The notes beneath the pieces are model-generated. The model had not been told where the DNA came from. It searched no databases and saw only the letters and a program-made list of their open reading frames with translations. DNA of 8,210 nt from Bacteroidales bacterium (lineage in GTDB: Bacteria; Bacteroidota; Bacteroidia; Bacteroidales; VadinHA17): the NCBI GenBank assembly GCA_016936695.1, contig JAFGXK010000007.1:1-8210 (forward strand), read 5' to 3'. Shown here piece by piece: positions 6,201-8,210 of the stretch. Positions within the stretch are counted from its first letter, which is position 1. Every line of letters starts with the position of its first letter. A program made the position numbers and the translations under genes.

Positions 6201-6895
6201 AAAAACTGCTGAAAGCAAATGGTGTGCTCGGACTGTTCCCGGCAGTCTCATCAGGCGATGATGTTCTTATCCTTGATGACTCAGACAGCATGACTGTGAA
6301 GAAGATGTTCGCCTTTCTCCGTAACCAGGAGCAGAAGGAAAAGGGTGTTCCGAATCTTTGTCTGGCAGACTATATTGCGCCGGAGTCATCCGGCCTCACC
6401 GACTGGATCGGAGCATTTGTAGTTACTGCTGCTCTCGATGATGAAGCCATGCTCAGCTACAAAAATGATGATTATGCAACCATAATGATCAGAATTCTGA
6501 GTGACCGGATTGCCGAGGCGGCTGCTGAATATCTCCACGAACGTGTGAGGAAAGAGCACTGGGGTTTTGCGGCAGGGGAGGATCTGACACTTGACGACCT
6601 CCTTAAGATCCGCTACAGGGGTATCAGGCCGGCACCCGGTTACCCTGCATGTCCCGATCATACAGAAAAACGCATTATATTTGACCTCCTTGATGCGGAA
6701 AGGAACACCGGGGCCCGGCTGACTGAGAATTTTGCAATGATACCTCCGGCTGCCGTAAGCGGTTACATCTTCGCACACCCTCTTTCTTCGTACTTCAACG
6801 TGGGTAAGATAGGTGAAGATCAGCTCAGGGATTATGCATCACGGAAGAACATGACTGTTGAGGAGGCTGCCAGGTGGCTTGCCCCTAATTTATAA
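3245..6895 (+). CDS. metH: Cobalamin-dependent methionine synthase
   Basis: Transfers the methyl group of 5-methyltetrahydrofolate to homocysteine through methylcobalamin, giving methionine and tetrahydrofolate in the cytoplasm. At 1216 aa it is full length, close to the E. coli enzyme. The homocysteine domain (about 1-325) has DGAMGT (17-22) and zinc ligands Cys244, Cys307 and Cys308 (GLNCALG, GGCCGT). The folate domain (about 345-620) has NIGERTNVSGS (355-365) and DPNVLAVATG (519-528). The B12 cap and Rossmann domains (about 655-870) carry DVHDIG with His755 as lower axial cobalt ligand. The reactivation domain (about 920-1216) ends with the AdoMet-binding RPAPGYPACPDH (1128-1139), so the protein should be reactivated by SAM and reduction. 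No split, frameshift or missing key residue is seen. The start follows an A-rich tract with no Shine-Dalgarno sequence. It pairs with metF 9 nt downstream, which makes its methyl donor. Confidence 0.98.
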   Translation: MKHSPETLINQRILILDGAMGTMIQKYKLQEADYRGEKFRDHPLPLKGNNDILSITKPDVILEIHRGYLEAGADLITTNTFNSNRISMADYGMEDQVYDMNFYSAKLAEKAITDFENSEKPENHFIVGTLGPTNRTASMSSDVNDPGARLVSFDQLAEAYGEQAAGLIDGGAHILMIETIFDVLNCKAALYAIETIFEERGIRLPVMVSGTITDASGRTLTGQTLEAFLVSVSHFPLFSVGLNCALGAEQLRPYIQELSALTDFNVSAHPNAGLPNQFGEYDQSASFMASVAEEFMKEGWVNIIGGCCGTTPEHIRQIAEKARLYQPRKKPEITRYTRLSGLEALKITPQTNFVNIGERTNVSGSIKFARLIREEKYDEALAVARNQVEGGAQIIDICMDEAMLDSEKAMVKFVNLVMSEPDIAKLPLMIDSSKWSVIESALKCIQGKSVVNSISLKEGEEVFLEHARLIRKYGAAAVVMLFDEKGQADTYEKRIAVARRSYDILTEKIGFPPEDIIFDPNVLAVATGIEEHNNYAVNFIKATEWIKHNLPYCKVSGGISNLSFSFRGNDRVREAMHSVFLYHAIKAGLDMAIVNPGMLQVYTEIEPGLLQLAEDVVLNRRKDATERLVKYAESLKSEGKKEEKADEWRSRPVLDRIRHSLKRGLDEFIEADIEEARPLFRRSIDIIEGPLMDGMNEVGDLFGSGKMFLPQVVKSARVMKKAVAVLSPYIELESEGEEKKSAGKILLATVKGDVHDIGKNIVGVVLSCNNYQVVDLGVMVPADKIIDAAINEKADVIGLSGLITPSLEEMVHVASEMERRNVGLPLLIGGATTSEIHAAVKIAPSYSLSVIHVKDASKAAGVMSSLLQDDNSAYVGSIRKKYKQMLVDHNSRKSEKKLLSLREARSNRLVTEWRQEEISEPAEKGISVFKEFDLDVLSKYIDWTFFFFAWKISGKFPAIFDDPVKGEEARKLYDDAKHYLKEIIDKKLLKANGVLGLFPAVSSGDDVLILDDSDSMTVKKMFAFLRNQEQKEKGVPNLCLADYIAPESSGLTDWIGAFVVTAALDDEAMLSYKNDDYATIMIRILSDRIAEAAAEYLHERVRKEHWGFAAGEDLTLDDLLKIRYRGIRPAPGYPACPDHTEKRIIFDLLDAERNTGARLTENFAMIPPAAVSGYIFAHPLSSYFNVGKIGEDQLRDYASRKNMTVEEAARWLAPNL

Positions 6896-6900
6896 GAGGT
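6894..6900 (+). promoter_or_regulatory. Shine-Dalgarno-like site for metF
   Basis: AAGAGGT overlaps the metH stop codon and ends in GAGG five bases before the metF ATG. It is the only clear Shine-Dalgarno-type site among the four long genes and supports the metF start at 6905 and translation coupled to metH. Confidence 0.55.
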
Positions 6901-6904
6901 TTGT

Positions 6905-7858
6905 ATGAGTGTTATTGAAAAGATCCGAAGCGCAAAAGGTACATTATTCACTTTTGAACTGCTTCCGCCCCTGAAAGGGCACAGCATTGAGAGGGTTTAT
7001 GCCACAATCGACCGGCTGATGGAATTCAGTCCGGCCTATATAAACTTCACTTCCCACCGTAATGAGACAGTGTACCGTGAGCGTACCGACGGACTGCTGG
7101 AGAAAAGGGTGGTGAGGAAGCGCCCGGGAACATTCGCCCTCGCGGCGGCGGTGAAATATAAGTACAATATCCCGGTGGTTCCTCATGTACTTTGCGGCGG
7201 TTTTACAAAGGAAGAGACTGAGAACGTGCTTATAGAGATGAACTTCCTCGGGATAGATGACGTTCTTGCGCTCAGGGGCGATCCGCAGAAAGGAAGCCGC
7301 AGTTTTATTCCTGAAGAGGAGGGACACTCACAGACCTGGGAGCTGGTACAGCAGATTGTTGATATGAACAACGGGAAGTATCTCGAGGATTCACTTCAGG
7401 ATACGGCGCCTGCATCTTTCTGCATCGGCGTGGCCGGTTACCCCGAGAAGCACTTTGAAGCCCCCAACAGGCAGGTTGACCTTGAGAATCTAAAGCTCAA
7501 GGTAGAAACGGGAGCAAGTTACATAGTGACGCAGATGTTCTTCGATAACAGGAAATTCTACCGGTTCAGGGATGAATGCAGATCGATAGGCATTGATGTG
7601 CCAATCATTGCAGGCATTAAGCCCATTTCTGCTCTGAATGACATCAACCTTCTTCCCCAGACTTTTCATATTGACATGCCGAATGAACTGGTGGCAGCTC
7701 TGAGAAAGTGCAAGACCGACAATGAAGCCCGTGAGGTGGGGATCGAATGGGCTGTACAGCAGTCAAAGGAGCTTATCGCCGAAGGCGTTCCGGGGATCCA
7801 CTACTACACCCTTGGCCGGTCGGACAATGTAGCACGGATAGTGAAAGCGGCGTTTTAA
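6905..7858 (+). CDS. metF: 5,10-Methylenetetrahydrofolate reductase
   Basis: A flavin (FAD) enzyme that reduces 5,10-methylenetetrahydrofolate to 5-methyltetrahydrofolate, the methyl donor used by the upstream methionine synthase. At 317 aa it has the length of bacterial single-domain MetF and lacks the C-terminal SAM-binding regulatory domain of eukaryotic MTHFR. Motifs in order are FELLPP (17-22) with catalytic Glu18, PHVLCGG (93-99), LALRGDP (121-127) with Asp126 near the flavin, GVAGYPEKH (175-183), IVTQMFFD (207-214) with folate-contacting Gln210, IIAGIKPI (234-241) and GIHYYTLG (297-304). These fit the family TIM barrel throughout. It lies 9 nt after metH with a GAGG site, so the two are almost certainly co-transcribed. 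Palindromic repeats begin immediately after its stop codon. No anomalies are seen. Confidence 0.97.
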   Translation: MSVIEKIRSAKGTLFTFELLPPLKGHSIERVYATIDRLMEFSPAYINFTSHRNETVYRERTDGLLEKRVVRKRPGTFALAAAVKYKYNIPVVPHVLCGGFTKEETENVLIEMNFLGIDDVLALRGDPQKGSRSFIPEEEGHSQTWELVQQIVDMNNGKYLEDSLQDTAPASFCIGVAGYPEKHFEAPNRQVDLENLKLKVETGASYIVTQMFFDNRKFYRFRDECRSIGIDVPIIAGIKPISALNDINLLPQTFHIDMPNELVAALRKCKTDNEAREVGIEWAVQQSKELIAEGVPGIHYYTLGRSDNVARIVKAAF

Positions 7859-7875
7859 CGACACCTGGGGTGTCG
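7859..7875 (+). repeat. Perfect 7-bp palindrome directly after metF stop
   Basis: CGACACC (7859-7865) and GGTGTCG (7869-7875) form a perfect 7-bp stem with a TGG loop. The stem starts on the base after the metF TAA. No T-run follows, so intrinsic termination is unlikely; it could protect the mRNA 3' end. A second GGTGTCG at 7891-7897 could compete for the same left arm. Confidence 0.75.
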
Positions 7876-7886
7876 ACTTCAAGTAG

Positions 7887-7912
7887 CCCGGGTGTCGCCC
7901 CGGGTATGGGGC
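7887..7912 (+). repeat. CCCGGG inverted/direct pair with alternative GCCCC/GGGGC stem
   Basis: Two CCCGGG palindromes (7887-7892 and 7899-7904) flank TGTCGC and can form a 6-bp stem. A mutually exclusive stem pairs GCCCC (7897-7901) with GGGGC (7908-7912). GC-rich palindromes of this kind, clustered after a gene, resemble REP/BIME-like intergenic elements; family membership cannot be confirmed here. Confidence 0.6.
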
Positions 7913-7974
7913 AACATACAAAAAGTCAACCCCGGAGCGGGTTGACATCCAATTCTTTAATGAATTTGTATGTT
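7913..7974 (+). repeat. Nested inverted repeats forming a three-way-junction element
   Basis: An outer perfect 10-bp stem, AACATACAAA (7913-7922) with TTTGTATGTT (7965-7974), encloses two hairpins. One is GTCAACCC (7925-7932) with GGGTTGAC (7939-7946) around CGGAGC. The other is AATTC (7951-7955) with GAATT (7962-7966), whose last two bases compete with the outer stem. The result is a compact three-way junction of about 62 nt. No attC core motifs and no ORF are seen. It may be a small non-autonomous palindromic element or a structured 3' UTR. Confidence 0.7.
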
Positions 7975-8002
7975 TAATTCCGTAATTTTATGACTGACGG
8001 CC

Positions 8003-8030
8003 GCCCCTCCGGGGCCGGACTGGTATTTTT
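8003..8030 (+). terminator. Weak candidate terminator (GCCCC/GGGGC then T5)
   Basis: GCCCC (8003-8007) pairs with GGGGC (8011-8015) around TCC, and five T follow at 8026-8030. The 10-nt gap between stem and T-tract is too long for a standard intrinsic terminator, so this is only a weak candidate for ending the met transcript and may be another palindromic repeat. Confidence 0.25.
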
Positions 8031-8058
8031 CCTGACTTTTGACAATTATTGTGTCAGG
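8031..8058 (+). repeat. Inverted repeat CCTGAC/GTCAGG with inner ACAA/TTGT
   Basis: CCTGAC (8031-8036) pairs with GTCAGG (8053-8058). Inside, ACAA (8042-8045) pairs with TTGT (8049-8052), leaving TTTTG as a one-sided bulge. Its role is unknown; it might equally be an operator-like dyad (centre TGACAATTATTGTGTCA) for a downstream gene. Confidence 0.5.
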
Positions 8059-8210
8059 TATGTATTCAGGCTCATTTTATAATAACCTGATCGAGTCAGT
8101 GATGACGGCAGGAATGGCGGAACTGATTGTATTCCTGTAAGCCAATATCGCCGATTCTTAAACATTTCATCATTTTTTAAATCATTTTAATCTCAATATG
8201 GTGTCTAATA
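8059..8210. other. Non-coding tail with one long inverted repeat
   Basis: No gene is supported here. CAGGAAT (8109-8115) and ATTCCTG (8131-8137) form a perfect 7-bp stem with a 15-nt loop, and CTGA (8087-8090) can pair with TCAG (8096-8099). From about 8157 the sequence becomes very A/T-rich, with a near-duplicate TCATTTT tract (8168-8174 and 8182-8188). An ATG at 8198 stays open to the window edge, too short to judge as a gene start. No TAnnTTTG promoter was found. Confidence 0.5.

Noticed and set aside
7913..7974. Integron attC site
   Set aside because: The outer stem lacks the RYYYAAC/GTTRRRY core pairs, there is no integrase or cassette context, and the fold is a three-way junction.
7747..7977. 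76-codon + strand ORF overlapping the metF end
   Set aside because: It is a shadow frame of metF that continues into the palindromes, with no independent coding signal.
8046..8165. 39-codon ORF on the - strand (begins MFKNRRYWLT)
   Set aside because: Too short, overlaps two inverted repeats, has no recognisable family, and an overlapping frame is equally open. It could be a gene or element remnant but cannot be supported.
8198..8210. Start of a downstream gene at ATG 8198
   Set aside because: Only four codons are visible, with no promoter or ribosome-binding evidence.

Overview
The window holds a single-strand methionine biosynthesis locus from a member of the Bacteroidota, probably an environmental Bacteroidales/Marinilabiliales-type bacterium. 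That placement is an inference. It rests on a Bacteroidota-style promoter (TTTG, 19 nt, TAnnTTTG) at 214-244, on A/T-rich upstream sequences without clear Shine-Dalgarno motifs at two of the four starts, on the protein families, and on the simple-sequence and palindromic repeats between the genes. No 16S or other marker gene is present to confirm it.

Layout. Positions 1-205 are non-coding tandem repeats: a degenerate 7-bp array, then a short structured spacer, then a perfect 8-bp array. A T8 tract and a promoter follow (214-244). The transcript would open with a complete SAM-I (S-box) riboswitch (285-400), in which P1, P2a, P2b, the pseudoknot, P3 and P4 can all be drawn. The riboswitch runs directly into a Met-rich 27-codon ORF (399-482) whose start codon lies in the 3' strand of P1. 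The rest of the long leader contains a 31-position, 7-bp-periodic inverted repeat (517-582) and a duplicated A-rich 14-mer just before the first large gene.

Four long genes follow, all on the + strand: metY (O-acetylhomoserine sulfhydrylase, 625-1923), hom (homoserine dehydrogenase, 1920-3122, 4-nt ATGA overlap), metH (B12-dependent methionine synthase, 3245-6895) and metF (5,10-methylenetetrahydrofolate reductase, 6905-7858, 9 nt after metH). A 122-nt gap with a C-run/G-run hairpin separates hom from metH. The last ~350 bases carry at least six inverted repeats and no convincing gene.

How the genes work together. Hom makes homoserine. An acetyltransferase not encoded here (metX or metA) would activate it. 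MetY turns O-acetylhomoserine plus sulfide into homocysteine. MetF makes 5-methyltetrahydrofolate, and MetH uses it to methylate homocysteine to methionine. SAM, made from methionine, would feed back through the riboswitch. The enzymes themselves are ordinary. The most interesting part is the 5' leader, where a SAM-I aptamer, a Met-codon-rich short ORF starting inside P1, and a long repeat-derived hairpin are stacked ahead of metY, which suggests layered sensing of SAM and methionine.
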